Below are positions 18,111-26,787 of a stretch of 64,000 bases of DNA, in pieces (positions within the stretch are counted from its first letter, which is position 1; each line of letters opens with the position of its first letter). The translations under genes were made by a program, and so were the position numbers. This DNA comes from Thermodesulforhabdus norvegica. GTDB lineage: Bacteria > Desulfobacterota > Syntrophobacteria > Syntrophobacterales > Thermodesulforhabdaceae. Under the pieces are notes generated by a model. The model was not told where the DNA came from, made no database searches, and saw only the letters and a program-made list of their open reading frames with translations. The stretch is from assembly GCF_900114975.1 (NCBI RefSeq), contig NZ_FOUU01000002.1, positions 294,649-358,648 on the forward strand, given 5' to 3'.

Positions 18111-18563
18111 CTACTGAGTCTTAACCTCTATTTTCTTACGCTTTGACTTCTCCGTCTTGGGGATCATCAGTTTCAACACACCGTCTTTGTAAGTCGCCTC
18201 AACACCGTTAGGATCCACGTCAGCAGGCAGCGTGAAGGACCTGGTAAAGGATCCAAAGGTCCTCTCTACCCTGTGATAGGACTCACCCTTCTCCTCATGC
18301 TCCTGTTTCTTTTCACCCTTTACAGTCAGCACATTCCCCGTGATAGAGATGTCCAGCTCCTTCGGATCAATTCCCGGCAGATCCGCCTTCACCACAATAT
18401 GATCGTCCGTTTCCGACACATCAAAAGCAGGAACCCAGAATCGATCTCTTTCAAACACCCGATCCAGCACCGGAAGCTCAAAGGACTCAAACCACCTATC
18501 GATCAAATCAAAGGGAGATGGTACGTCCAGAAGGCTTCTTCTCCTGGGTACCAGCCCTAACAT
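18111..18563 (-). CDS. Hsp20/alpha-crystallin small heat-shock protein
   Basis: 150 residues. An N-terminal arm rich in Phe/Trp/Arg (PFDLIDRWFESF) is followed by the alpha-crystallin domain from about residue 48: AFDVSETDDHIVVKADLPG, then GNVLTVKGEKKQ, and the hallmark GVLKLMIPK near residues 130-138. ATP-independent holdase that binds unfolding proteins and forms oligomers. The Shine-Dalgarno AAGGAGGTGAT precedes ATG 18563. It has its own promoter and terminator, so it is monocistronic. Confidence 0.93.
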   Translation of the reverse strand: MLGLVPRRRSLLDVPSPFDLIDRWFESFELPVLDRVFERDRFWVPAFDVSETDDHIVVKADLPGIDPKELDISITGNVLTVKGEKKQEHEEKGESYHRVERTFGSFTRSFTLPADVDPNGVEATYKDGVLKLMIPKTEKSKRKKIEVKTQ

Positions 18564-18618
18564 ACCATCACCTCCTTTTTGCCTGTGATTTTAGTACCTT
18601 ATCAATCTTTCCGCCTAA

Positions 18619-18646
18619 AAAATAAGAACTCCTTTCAGGCTGTCAA
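18619..18646 (-). promoter_or_regulatory. Promoter of hsp20
   Basis: On the minus strand TTGACA (18646-18641) and TATTTT (18624-18619) are 16 bp apart, about 60 bp upstream of the hsp20 start. The -35 is a perfect consensus. No CIRCE inverted repeat is visible. Confidence 0.55.
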
Positions 18647-18670
18647 GGGGGCGAGAAGATAGATCGTTAA

Positions 18671-19123
18671 TCATCCTGAAAGCTTTTTTCTGACCATTTC
18701 GTTAACGATCTTGCCGTCGGCTCGTCCTGCGACCCTGGGCATTATGATCTTCATTACTTTGCCGAGGTCCCTGGGTGTTTTGGCCTTTACTTCTTCGATG
18801 CATTCCTCCACCAGACGCTCGAGTTCTTCATCGGTAAGAGGCCTGGGCAGGAATTGTTCAAGCACTCTGATTTCGGCTTCCTCTTTTTCCACAAGATCGT
18901 CTCTTCCGCCCTGTTTATATTGCTCCACAGATTCGCGACGCATCTTTACCTGAGAAGAAACGATTTTCACGACTTCCTGATCATCAAGCTCTTTCATCAG
19001 CTCCTTTTCTCTGTTTTTCATGGCCGTGAGAAGGCCTCTGAGAGCGTTTTTTGCCGTCTCATCCCGGTTGCGTATAGCCTCTTTTAGTGCTTCTTCTATT
19101 TTGCTCCTAATCTCCGCAGCCAT
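18671..19123 (-). CDS. GatB/YqeY domain protein
   Basis: 150 residues, matching the family length. The opening EIRSKIEEALKEAIRNRDETAKNALR and ARVAGRADGKIVNEMVRKKL at the C-terminus are typical of YqeY, a helical protein related to the tRNA-binding tail of the amidotransferase subunit GatB. Its precise role is not settled; a link with tRNA or aminoacylation is assumed from the domain. Its ATG overlaps the hisA stop by one base (TGATG), and it ends a five-gene operon. Confidence 0.9.
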   Translation of the reverse strand: MAAEIRSKIEEALKEAIRNRDETAKNALRGLLTAMKNREKELMKELDDQEVVKIVSSQVKMRRESVEQYKQGGRDDLVEKEEAEIRVLEQFLPRPLTDEELERLVEECIEEVKAKTPRDLGKVMKIIMPRVAGRADGKIVNEMVRKKLSG

Positions 19124-19869
19124 CAGCGTTCCCTCCCGGAAAGATGATAATTGACGATCCTGATAGCTTCTTCCAGTTTTAAAGAACCGGTGTATAAAGC
19201 CCGTCCTACAATCACGCCGTTGAGGCCTTCCTTTACGAGAGGAAGGAGAACCAGTATGTCTTCTATTGAAGCCACGCCTCCGGAGGCAATTACGGGGTGC
19301 CTGGTAATTTTAAGTAGCGACTCCGTTGCCTTTACATTAACACCTCTTTGAGTCCCATCCCTTGCAATGTCCGTGTAGATCAAAGCCGCCAGAGGCAGAT
19401 CGTTCCAGATCCGTGCAACCTCAGCCACGGTAACGCTCGTCACATTTTTCCAGCCCTTTACTGCAACGAATCCGTTGCGGGCATCAAGTCCGGCGGCAAT
19501 CCGACCCGGATAGGCAGTGCAGACCTGTGAGAACCATTCGGGATCTTTGAGAGCCCTGGTTCCCACAATTACTCTTGAAATCCCGGCCTCCAGGTACTTT
19601 TCCACATCTTCGCTGTTTCTGATCCCTCCTCCCACCTGAACGGGTATGGATAGAGTGGATGCAATTCTGGCAATCACTTCGTAGTGAACGGGCCTGCCCG
19701 CAAAGGCCCCGTCAAGATCCACAATGTGAAGCCAGGTTGCACCCAGGCTTTCCCATCTGCGGGCAACCGTCAGCGGATCGCTTCCGTACACGGTTTCTTT
19801 TGAAGGATCTCCCTGATATAGCCTCACGCACTTCCCGTTTTTTATGTCAATGGCAGGGTAAATGATCAC
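19123..19869 (-). CDS. hisA: ProFAR isomerase (histidine biosynthesis)
   Basis: 248-residue TIM barrel that converts ProFAR to PRFAR, the fourth step of histidine synthesis. MIIYPAIDIKNGKCVRLYQG has the catalytic Asp on strand 1, IPVQVGGGIR the first phosphate loop, AAGLDARNG the second catalytic Asp, and VIASGGVASIEDI the second phosphate loop. The start is GTG 19869 with AGGAGGA upstream. No other his gene is in the window; here hisA is embedded between a thioesterase and yqeY, which is an unusual setting. Confidence 0.94.
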   Translation of the reverse strand: MIIYPAIDIKNGKCVRLYQGDPSKETVYGSDPLTVARRWESLGATWLHIVDLDGAFAGRPVHYEVIARIASTLSIPVQVGGGIRNSEDVEKYLEAGISRVIVGTRALKDPEWFSQVCTAYPGRIAAGLDARNGFVAVKGWKNVTSVTVAEVARIWNDLPLAALIYTDIARDGTQRGVNVKATESLLKITRHPVIASGGVASIEDILVLLPLVKEGLNGVIVGRALYTGSLKLEEAIRIVNYHLSGRER

Positions 19870-19873
19870 CGAT

Positions 19874-20308
19874 CTATTCCTCCTTGTGCACCCCGGTAGC
19901 CAGTTCTTTGAGAAAGGACGGCGGTTTTACGGGCCTTCGTTCGGCATTTACGCAAACATGCACCGTGTACCCTTCTGCAAGAACCTCATCGGCATTACCG
20001 TCTCTGTATATACTGTAATCAAAACGAAATCGGGCAGGCGTGGGAGAAGAAAGGCGGGTTTGTATTACTATTACATCGTCGTAAAAAACAGGCCTGTAGT
20101 ATCTGCAATAGGCTTCTATGACGGGCAGGAAATATCCCTCTTCTTCCAGCTTTCGGTAACTCCTTCCGTGAGCTCTAAACCATTCACTCCTTCCCGCCTC
20201 AAACCACTTCATAAAATTCCCGTAATAGGCCTGCCCCATTTTGTCGGTGTCGGCGTAAAGCACGCGAATCCGTGCCCCGATTATATCGCTACTTTTTGGA
20301 TCCCTCAC
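19874..20308 (-). CDS. YbgC-type acyl-CoA thioesterase (hot-dog fold)
   Basis: 144 residues, hot-dog fold. RVLYADTDKMGQAYYGNFMKWFEAGR matches the YbgC/4-hydroxybenzoyl-CoA thioesterase signature with the catalytic Asp and following helix (quoted in two overlapping parts: RVLYADTDKMGQAYYG and NFMKWFEAGR). It probably hydrolyses short acyl-CoA esters in the cytoplasm. Start GTG 20308 has GGGGG upstream. It lies 9 bp after leuA and 4 bp before hisA, so it is co-transcribed with them. Confidence 0.85.
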   Translation of the reverse strand: MRDPKSSDIIGARIRVLYADTDKMGQAYYGNFMKWFEAGRSEWFRAHGRSYRKLEEEGYFLPVIEAYCRYYRPVFYDDVIVIQTRLSSPTPARFRFDYSIYRDGNADEVLAEGYTVHVCVNAERRPVKPPSFLKELATGVHKEE

Positions 20309-20317
20309 GGTTACCCC

Positions 20318-21874
20318 CTAAAGAACGATACTCCAGGCTTCATCGTCGGTGTATTCGGAAACTTCACGCCGTCCGCCGTAATGCTCCAGCTTGTTGAGAG
20401 CATCGATCAGCGCCTGGGCGCTTGCAAGAACTATATCCACATGAGCGCCCCATCCATCGACAATTGTATCACCTTCCTGTACTCTAAGAAGAACCATTCC
20501 CTGGGCATCGGTTCCCAGCGTTGCGGCTTTTACCTCATAATGGATGAGCTTTGGAAACCTTCTGACCATGCGAAAGATCGTTTTAAAGGCCGCATCTACA
20601 GGCCCGTGACCGAACCCTGCGTCCTGAACGACCTGACCGTCGATTTCCAGTTGAACCGTCGCATGAGGCACGGGAATGGATCCCGCCGAGACGTTTAGAT
20701 ACAAAAGTCGGTACTTCTGAGGCACATGGAACAGAGCCTGCCTTACTATTAGCTCCAGGTCGGAATTGAAGATGTTCTCTTTCTTGGAAGCAAGCCTCTG
20801 GAACGTTTCATAGCACCTCTGATATTCCCCTTCTTTTAAAACATAGCCCAGTTCTTTGACTCTGGCCTTAAAAACCTCAAAAGGAGTATCCTGATCCATA
20901 GGTTCTCCATTTTTGACCATGCCGATGTCTTCTTCTCTAATCACGAAGCAGGGCGGTAATTCGGCAACGTCTCCTATTTGAGGCCCTGATGGTTCGCAGT
21001 AGAAGGCGTAAGATCCGGTGAGAGGTTTAAGCGGACCGAAAGATATGCCTGTGTGCCTTTCAAGAAGTCTGCAAACGGGCCCGATGCGGTCCATGGCTAC
21101 AGAAGTCGAAAGTCCCAGGGCTTTGCCGTGGATCGCTATAATTGTGGCGATCTCTTCAAGCCTGGCGTTTCCCGCCCGCTCCCCGAGACCGTTCACCGTG
21201 CAGTGGACGAGGGATGCTCCGGCACGAAGAGCGGCGATGGAGTTAGGGGTTGCAAGGCCGAGGTCGTTGTGACAGTGAATCCCCACGACGATTTCGTCTT
21301 TTATCTCTGAGCAGATCTTGCCTATGATATTTTCGATAAGCCAGGGTGTGGCGTACCCTACCGTGTCGGCAAAGGTGATGGTATCTGCTCCGGCCTCGAG
21401 AACCGCATCCAGGAGCTTCAGAAGCTCGTTCTCACTGGCCCTGAAGGCGTCCACAAAGGAAAACTCAACATGATCGGCCACATCTTTCCCCCTTTTTACG
21501 GCTTCGACGGCGATCCTGAGGCACTCGTCGAGAGGCTTTTTCAAGAAGTGGTCTCTGTATGCCGCCGAAGCGGGTATAAAGGTGTGAATGCGCGGTTTTG
21601 GATGCCTTTTCAGGACATCTCTCGCGATGCGGAAATCTTCGGGATTTGTTGCCCTGGCAAGCACGCAGAAAGAAGGCCCTTGAATTTCTTCGGCCATTAC
21701 ACAGAGGGTTCTGTACTGCTCTTCCGATGCTGCCGGAAATCCGCCCTCCAGAATATCCACGCCCAGCGTGGCAATCTGGCGAGCAATCTGTATTTTTTCT
21801 TCCGGTAACAGCATAAGTCCGGGTATTTTGATTCCGTCCCTGAGGGTAGTGTCGAGAAAGGCTACGTGTTTCAT
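20318..21874 (-). CDS. leuA: 2-isopropylmalate synthase-type enzyme (LeuA-like)
   Basis: 518 residues, the usual length for LeuA. FLDTTLRDG opens the HMGL-like barrel, VGIHCHNDLGLA gives the metal-binding HxH, and TVNGLGERAGNARLEE is the family signature 2. The C-terminal 130 residues form the regulatory LeuA dimer domain. The sequence after DTTLRDG (IKIPG) differs from the usual EQSPG, so a related acyl acceptor cannot be excluded; citramalate synthase is less likely, since that family reads DGTQAEDIS there. The AGGAGG site precedes ATG 21874, which overlaps the upstream antiporter stop by 4 bp. Confidence 0.8.
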   Translation of the reverse strand: MKHVAFLDTTLRDGIKIPGLMLLPEEKIQIARQIATLGVDILEGGFPAASEEQYRTLCVMAEEIQGPSFCVLARATNPEDFRIARDVLKRHPKPRIHTFIPASAAYRDHFLKKPLDECLRIAVEAVKRGKDVADHVEFSFVDAFRASENELLKLLDAVLEAGADTITFADTVGYATPWLIENIIGKICSEIKDEIVVGIHCHNDLGLATPNSIAALRAGASLVHCTVNGLGERAGNARLEEIATIIAIHGKALGLSTSVAMDRIGPVCRLLERHTGISFGPLKPLTGSYAFYCEPSGPQIGDVAELPPCFVIREEDIGMVKNGEPMDQDTPFEVFKARVKELGYVLKEGEYQRCYETFQRLASKKENIFNSDLELIVRQALFHVPQKYRLLYLNVSAGSIPVPHATVQLEIDGQVVQDAGFGHGPVDAAFKTIFRMVRRFPKLIHYEVKAATLGTDAQGMVLLRVQEGDTIVDGWGAHVDIVLASAQALIDALNKLEHYGGRREVSEYTDDEAWSIVL

Positions 21875-23649
21875 GGCTGGCCTCCTGGGGCTACTCGTTT
21901 AATAAAACAAAGGCTTTTACCTGACGGGGTGTATCCCGGGGTTATCGGTTTCACTCCGTTACCACCGCCGAGAATTTCAAACAGAGGAATTATAGTATTG
22001 TCGTGACTTTCGATCTTTCCATTGATGTCCAGTATTTCCAGCTTTCCTGCCCCGTTACGAAGATCTTTAACGGCTTCTGAAACGGTAAAGTGTTCGGGAA
22101 AGATAGGAACGAAGAAGGTGAAAGGCTCTACCGAAATTACCTCATGTCCGGCATGACCTCGGGCTTTAAAGACGTTTCTGGACCCTAAATAGGGAGCCGA
22201 TTTTATTGCGACCAGTTCGTTGAGCGGATCCTCCGAGGTTATCGCAACGAGCCTCTTAAAGCCGGAATAGGTGGCTTCTTCGTAAACGGATCCGTCCACC
22301 ACGTCGGCGCAAAGAGCTTCAAGCCCTTCAGCCGATACGAGAGTGCAGGAAGTGGGATTTGTGTCGATAAAGGCTACCGGTACGTAATCTTTTATTAATT
22401 TTGCAATGCCCACACTTAATTCGTTAAGACCGACGAAAAGAATGCCGGTTTTTTCCGGTGGTGCATCGACCTTAAGGATCCTTGCAAGAGGCCTGCAGAG
22501 TAGAGTTGCCGAAATACCGGAAATCATGATGATGGCAAATACGGTGGCCGTGATCAGTTCGATCTCTCGTGAATTTTCTCCTATCACTATGCCGGCATAG
22601 GCGACGGACGCTATGGATAGAATACCTCTTGGACCTATAAAAGCTATGTAGGTTCTTTCGGCCAGAGAAGTTCCGGTCTTGTATAAAGAGCCATAAACGG
22701 CAAAGGGGCGTATGAGGCCTCCCAGGATGAGGGCCACCCCAAGTATCGGAGGCCAGTCGTCCCTGAGCGGCCTTAGGTCGACCCGGGCAGAAAGCAGGAC
22801 AAAAAGCATGCCTATGAACATCGTGACGATCTGCTCGTGAAAATGACGGATTTCTCTTACAGTACGGCCGGAAAGAGATCTTAAAATTATCCCGAGTATG
22901 ACCGCCGCTAGAGGCCCCGATCCTTCGATTACGGCATTTGATAATGCAAATATGGCTATGGCACTGCCGAAGGATACGATTCCCGGCAATATTTCGTCGT
23001 GAAGATGTTCCAGAAAGGGAATTGCAACCCTGAGCAGAAAGAAACCTCCTATCAATCCGGCGGCAATACCAACCCCGACTCTCGAAAGCAGGGTAATAAT
23101 TCCTCCTATAGGAGACTGGACACTCAGGGGATGAGCCAGTAACTCTATTGCCACGGCGCTTACCACAACCCCGGCCACATCTCCCCAGATGGACTCCCAG
23201 TGGAGTAGTGCCTCCAGACGGGGTAAAAGGCTTGCGTTCCGGAGTATAGACCCCATCACGGTTGGGCCCGTGACTATGATTATTGCCCCAAACAACAGGG
23301 CAAACTTCCAGGGAACCCGTAAAAGGTGAATGGCCAGCAATGCTGCACCCAGACCGGTAAGGGTCAGAGTACCCCAGAGAAGCCTGTGAATTATGGCCGT
23401 CTCGATTCTGAAGCTCACAGAAGTGAGAGTCAGGCCTCCTTCGAATAGTATGAGGGCAACGGCAATTTCGACGAGAGTAATAAGCCCACTTCCCAGGGAT
23501 TCTACCCGGATAAAATTCAAAACCATCGGACCGCCCAGAATTCCAAAGACAAGGTAAAAAACTATTGCAGGAATACGGAATGTCCGATCGAGAACCTGAG
23601 AAACAATACCCAATATCAGTGCCGTCACAACCGTGTAAAGCGATGCCAT
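21871..23649 (-). CDS. CPA-family cation/proton antiporter with TrkA-N-like domain
   Basis: 592 residues. About 12 hydrophobic segments in the first 390 residues form a Na+/H+ exchanger domain, with GAIIIVTGPTVMGSIL (the family's TGPT-type motif) and WESIWGDVAGVVVSAVAIELL holding the Asp of the ion site. The cytosolic C-terminus has GILFVGLNELSVGIAKLI and AFIDTNP, a Rossmann NAD(H)-binding TrkA-N/RCK fold that may gate the transporter. It begins the operon that continues into leuA, a thioesterase, hisA and yqeY. Ion selectivity (Na+ or K+) is not readable. Confidence 0.85.
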   Translation of the reverse strand: MASLYTVVTALILGIVSQVLDRTFRIPAIVFYLVFGILGGPMVLNFIRVESLGSGLITLVEIAVALILFEGGLTLTSVSFRIETAIIHRLLWGTLTLTGLGAALLAIHLLRVPWKFALLFGAIIIVTGPTVMGSILRNASLLPRLEALLHWESIWGDVAGVVVSAVAIELLAHPLSVQSPIGGIITLLSRVGVGIAAGLIGGFFLLRVAIPFLEHLHDEILPGIVSFGSAIAIFALSNAVIEGSGPLAAVILGIILRSLSGRTVREIRHFHEQIVTMFIGMLFVLLSARVDLRPLRDDWPPILGVALILGGLIRPFAVYGSLYKTGTSLAERTYIAFIGPRGILSIASVAYAGIVIGENSREIELITATVFAIIMISGISATLLCRPLARILKVDAPPEKTGILFVGLNELSVGIAKLIKDYVPVAFIDTNPTSCTLVSAEGLEALCADVVDGSVYEEATYSGFKRLVAITSEDPLNELVAIKSAPYLGSRNVFKARGHAGHEVISVEPFTFFVPIFPEHFTVSEAVKDLRNGAGKLEILDINGKIESHDNTIIPLFEILGGGNGVKPITPGYTPSGKSLCFIKRVAPGGQP

Positions 23650-23735
23650 TCGGTGCAGAACCTCATGTTTTTTGTGGGGTGATCCGTTCTTTCCGATATT
23701 GTCACATCGCAGAAAACTTTACAAGAAATGAAGGG

Positions 23736-25754
23736 CTACGATCGAGGCAGGAGGGCCAGGTCAACCACATCGGTAACCTCACCGGCAAAAACTACTTCGA
23801 GATCCAAAAGAACATCTTCTTCCAGACCGGCGACGTCAGGCCGGTTTCTTTCCGGAAATACAACGCAGCGAACCCCGGACCTCTGTGCGGCGAGTATTTT
23901 TTCTCTGACTCCTCCTACGGGTAAAATCCTGCCGCTCAGTGTGACCTCGCCCGTTAGCGCAACATCCCGGCGCGCCGGACGTTGAGTAAGCAGAGATACA
24001 AGAGCCAGCACGATGGTAAGTCCTGCCGACGGGCCGTCCTTGGGAATGGCTCCCGCCGGTATATGGATGTGAATGTCGGAATCCTTAAAAAAGTCGGGAT
24101 CAATCCCCAGTTCTTCTGCATGACTTCGTACATAGCTGAGGGCGGTCTGGGCGGATTCTTTAAGGATAGTACCAAGGGATCCTGTGAGGATGAGCTGCTG
24201 GCTTCCTCTCATTCGAGCAGCTTCCACAAAGATTATTTCACCGCCTACCTCACTCCACACAAGCCCCGTGGTCACGCCTATTCTGTGTTTTGCCGCTGCA
24301 ACCTCCAGTTCGTACTTCGGAGGACCCAGAAGTTCCCGGACGACCTCCGGCGTAATGTCGCCGACCTCTTTGTTTGAAGGGTCTGCCAGGTATAACCGGG
24401 CTATTTTCCTGCAAAGCGTTGCCACCTCTCTTTCCAGCCCCCTCACTCCGGCCTCACGCGTGTATTCCCTTATCACCGTCTTTATGGATTCATCTTCAAA
24501 CCTGATTTCTTTTTCTCTAAGCCCGTGCTCTCTGAGCTGTCTTGGGATAATGAAGTTTCGGGCAATAGAAATCTTTTCACGCTCGGTGTACCCCTGAAAC
24601 TCTATTACTTCCAGCCTGTCCAGAAGAGGACGAGGTAGTTTTTCGACCATGTTTGCCGTTCCAATGAACATGACAGCGGACAGATCAAATGGGACATCAA
24701 GATAATAGTCCACAAACTGGTTGTTTTGCTCCGGATCCAGAATCTCAAGGAGAACCGAAGCGGGATCGCCCCTGAAGTCCTGCCCTACTTTGTCTATCTC
24801 GTCGAGCATAAAAACGGGGTTTTTTACTCCCAGCTTCTTTATCTCCTGAATGATACGGCCCGGCATGGCACCCACGTAAGTGCGCCTGTGGCCGCGAAGT
24901 TCAGATTCGTCTCTCAAACCGGCAAGAGACATTCTGACGAATTTACGGCCCAGGGCATGGGCGATGGATCTACCGATTGAAGTTTTCCCCGTTCCCGGAG
25001 GGCCGGAAAAACAGAGTATCGGTCCACGGGCTATCTGCAGGTGCCTTCTTTTAACCCTTATGTCGGCAACGAGTTTTCTCAATTCGTCGAGCTTGATGGG
25101 TTTGGAAAGGTAGTGCACGGCTCCTTTTTGTAGTGCTTCGACGGCAGTGCTTACGGTAGCATAGCCCGTGATTATAACGGTCTCGGTTGCAGGAGAAATC
25201 TTTTTTACGGCTTCAAGGAGCTGCAAGCCGTCCATCTTGTCCATTTTCAGATCGGCCAGAACCAGGTCGAACTCCCGTTTCCTGACCTTTTCGAAAGCTT
25301 CCAGTCCGTTTTCCGCCGTATCTACCTCGTAGCCCTCTTTCCTGAGAACATACTCAAGGTTCGTTCTGGCAATCTGTTCGTCATCGACCACGAGTATTCT
25401 GAATGGCTGGAGTGAGCAGAGAGTCCTGGTCGCCAGGTATTCCAGAATTCGATCCTTTACGTGACGGAGCCCGTGATGCTCCTGATCCAGAATTTTCTGT
25501 GCCCTTTCCAGATCAAGATTATCTTCCGTGTATCGGTTCCAGGGGAGAGAAATTAAAAAGTCCAGGTAGTTTATTCCTATAGAGTATTCCGCTACGGAAG
25601 GGTCTGTGGATCTGAGTTTTTCCAGTTCCTTCATGGCAACGGAAGATACGGCAGGAGGTAGTTGAGCATTCTGGATTCGCTCCTGAAGTTTATCCAGATC
25701 CTTGGTCTCTTCGGACACCTGCGAGGGCTCTTCGGGCTTTTTAAAAAAAATCAT
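23736..25754 (-). CDS. Lon-type AAA+ protease with an inserted response-regulator receiver domain
   Basis: 672 residues. The Lon substrate-binding N-domain is missing; the protein begins with the helical region before the ATPase (LDFLISLPWNRY 64-75; HHGLRHVKDRILEYLA 93-108). A complete receiver domain then occupies about 117-235: D124/D125, phospho-acceptor D168, T196 and K218 are all present. The Lon ATPase resumes at GPILCFSGPPGTGKT (Walker A 251-258), Walker B LDEID (D318/E319), and the Lon protease domain has S576 in PKDGPSAG and K619, 43 residues apart as in E. coli Lon. Phosphorylation by an unidentified histidine kinase could thus control ATPase or protease activity. No kinase gene is adjacent. 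GGAGGGG precedes ATG 25754. Confidence 0.92.
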   Translation of the reverse strand: MIFFKKPEEPSQVSEETKDLDKLQERIQNAQLPPAVSSVAMKELEKLRSTDPSVAEYSIGINYLDFLISLPWNRYTEDNLDLERAQKILDQEHHGLRHVKDRILEYLATRTLCSLQPFRILVVDDEQIARTNLEYVLRKEGYEVDTAENGLEAFEKVRKREFDLVLADLKMDKMDGLQLLEAVKKISPATETVIITGYATVSTAVEALQKGAVHYLSKPIKLDELRKLVADIRVKRRHLQIARGPILCFSGPPGTGKTSIGRSIAHALGRKFVRMSLAGLRDESELRGHRRTYVGAMPGRIIQEIKKLGVKNPVFMLDEIDKVGQDFRGDPASVLLEILDPEQNNQFVDYYLDVPFDLSAVMFIGTANMVEKLPRPLLDRLEVIEFQGYTEREKISIARNFIIPRQLREHGLREKEIRFEDESIKTVIREYTREAGVRGLEREVATLCRKIARLYLADPSNKEVGDITPEVVRELLGPPKYELEVAAAKHRIGVTTGLVWSEVGGEIIFVEAARMRGSQQLILTGSLGTILKESAQTALSYVRSHAEELGIDPDFFKDSDIHIHIPAGAIPKDGPSAGLTIVLALVSLLTQRPARRDVALTGEVTLSGRILPVGGVREKILAAQRSGVRCVVFPERNRPDVAGLEEDVLLDLEVVFAGEVTDVVDLALLPRS

Positions 25755-26018
25755 AACAGCCCCTCCGGGGACTTAATGTTGCATCATGAAACGATACGAT
25801 GTTCTTTGTAACAAACCCTATGTTATTGATTCAACAGCAATTTGTTCCCTCTGTCCACTCAATATTGCAAATTGCAACGGCAAAAATCCTGCAGCCTGAT
25901 CCGGACTATCGGGCCAATGCCTTGAGTTACAGAGCCTTACGATAACAGATCCTGTTTGGCATATCCATTGTAATTAATTCCGGGCGAAAGAGAAACAAAC
26001 AGAAAAGAGGAGGGCACC
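25755..26018. other. Divergent intergenic region between the Lon protein and the small-protein operon
   Basis: 264 bp without a convincing gene. It holds promoters for both directions; a near-consensus sigma-54 element lies at 25956-25972 and a tandem ATTGCAA pair near 25865-25880. I see no terminator or RNA gene. Confidence 0.5.
25956..25972 (+). promoter_or_regulatory. Candidate sigma-54 (-24/-12) promoter
   Basis: TTGGCATATCCATTGTA matches the YTGGCAC-N5-TTGCW pattern at most positions. The GG at -24 is intact, but the -12 element reads GT instead of GC. It lies 46 bp before the start of the 56-residue protein. No enhancer site was identified. Confidence 0.35.
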
Positions 26019-26189
26019 ATGAAGCGGATTAAAGAAAAGCTTGAGGCGCTGGCGGCGGCCGTGGCCTTTGCCGAGGCCGGAGAGGCCGAAGAGGCAATCC
26101 GCCTGGCGAGGCCTGAGAAAAGAGAAGAGCGCCGCGTGGTTAAAAGAAAGACCGCCGATCGTCCTAGGGCAAGGATTTATAAAAGCTGA
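26019..26189 (+). CDS. 56-residue small protein with AFAEAG motif
   Basis: A 56-codon frame with a strong AGGAGGG Shine-Dalgarno 4-5 bp before ATG 26019. The protein starts MKRIKEKLEALAAA, continues VAFAEAGEAEEAIRLARPEK, and ends in a very basic tail. The VAFAEAG...AR stretch (residues 15-30) resembles ITFAEAGLGDHARQVM near the N-terminus of the next gene's product, so the two share a short helical module. Its stop is 24 bp before the next start. Function unknown; the highly charged amphipathic helices suggest a protein-protein contact. It may be a partner or regulator of the stress protein or of the SLC13 permease downstream. Confidence 0.7.
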   Translation: MKRIKEKLEALAAAVAFAEAGEAEEAIRLARPEKREERRVVKRKTADRPRARIYKS

Positions 26190-26212
26190 TGTTTGCAAAA
26201 GGGGGGATGATT

Positions 26213-26779
26213 ATGTTAAAGAAGATCACAAAGCGTTTCAAAAAGGGCGACGTTAAGGTAGAAAAACGGAGCACTCTGAGAGAAGCTGTTGAAGCCAGTA
26301 CCGAGGCTATCACTTTTGCAGAAGCAGGGTTGGGGGATCATGCGCGGCAGGTTATGGCTCGTGCTGATGCAGAACCCAAGAAGGTTTTGGTCGTCAGTCA
26401 TGAGGATTGTTTTTCCAGAGCGGTCGTCGAATATGCCCTTGGGTTTGCGGAGCGAATGGGTTATGAAATCGTTGCCATGAATGTGTTGCAGATTGCCGAC
26501 AGGCCGGAAACGGTGGCTCCTTATTGCAGTCTGATTGAGGAAAGGTTTAAGGAAAACGCCAAAGAAAGTGTTGCGGAGTTTTATCGTGAGGCTGAAAGGC
26601 GGGGCATTCCTTTCATGCATATGGTGAAAGTGGGTCCGCTGGACAAGTGTATTAAGGAAGCCGTTGGAGAGTTAAAAAGGGTTGAGTTTGTTATAAGCGA
26701 GCCCGAAGCCCATCCCGAGGTTGTACATGAAACCGAGAAAACGGTAATTCCGGTCTATGCGGTTTCTTCCGTTGCTTAG
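26213..26779 (+). CDS. Universal stress protein-like (UspA fold) with N-terminal extension
   Basis: 188 residues from ATG 26213, preferred over ATG 26189 because GGGGGG (26201-26206) lies 6 bp upstream. Residues about 1-48 form a basic and helical extension with ITFAEAGLGDHARQ, shared with the small protein encoded just before. The UspA-like alpha/beta domain follows (KKVLVVSHEDCFSRAVVEYA; VEFVISEPEAH; VIPVYAVSS). The ATP-binding G-x2-G-x9-G-[ST] loop of classic UspA is not evident, so nucleotide binding is doubtful. The gene stands between the 56-residue protein and an SLC13 permease; UspA-like proteins are often linked to transporter control. Confidence 0.7.
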   Translation: MLKKITKRFKKGDVKVEKRSTLREAVEASTEAITFAEAGLGDHARQVMARADAEPKKVLVVSHEDCFSRAVVEYALGFAERMGYEIVAMNVLQIADRPETVAPYCSLIEERFKENAKESVAEFYREAERRGIPFMHMVKVGPLDKCIKEAVGELKRVEFVISEPEAHPEVVHETEKTVIPVYAVSSVA

Positions 26780-26787
26780 AAGGGGCT

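Noticed and set aside
19862-20698. 278-codon open frame on the plus strand
   Set aside because: Antisense to the thioesterase and leuA genes, whose family motifs are complete.
20318-21874. Citramalate synthase instead of LeuA
   Set aside because: The sequence after DTTLRDG lacks the citramalate-type TQAEDIS, while the GLGERAGNA signature and length fit LeuA; kept as a minor alternative.
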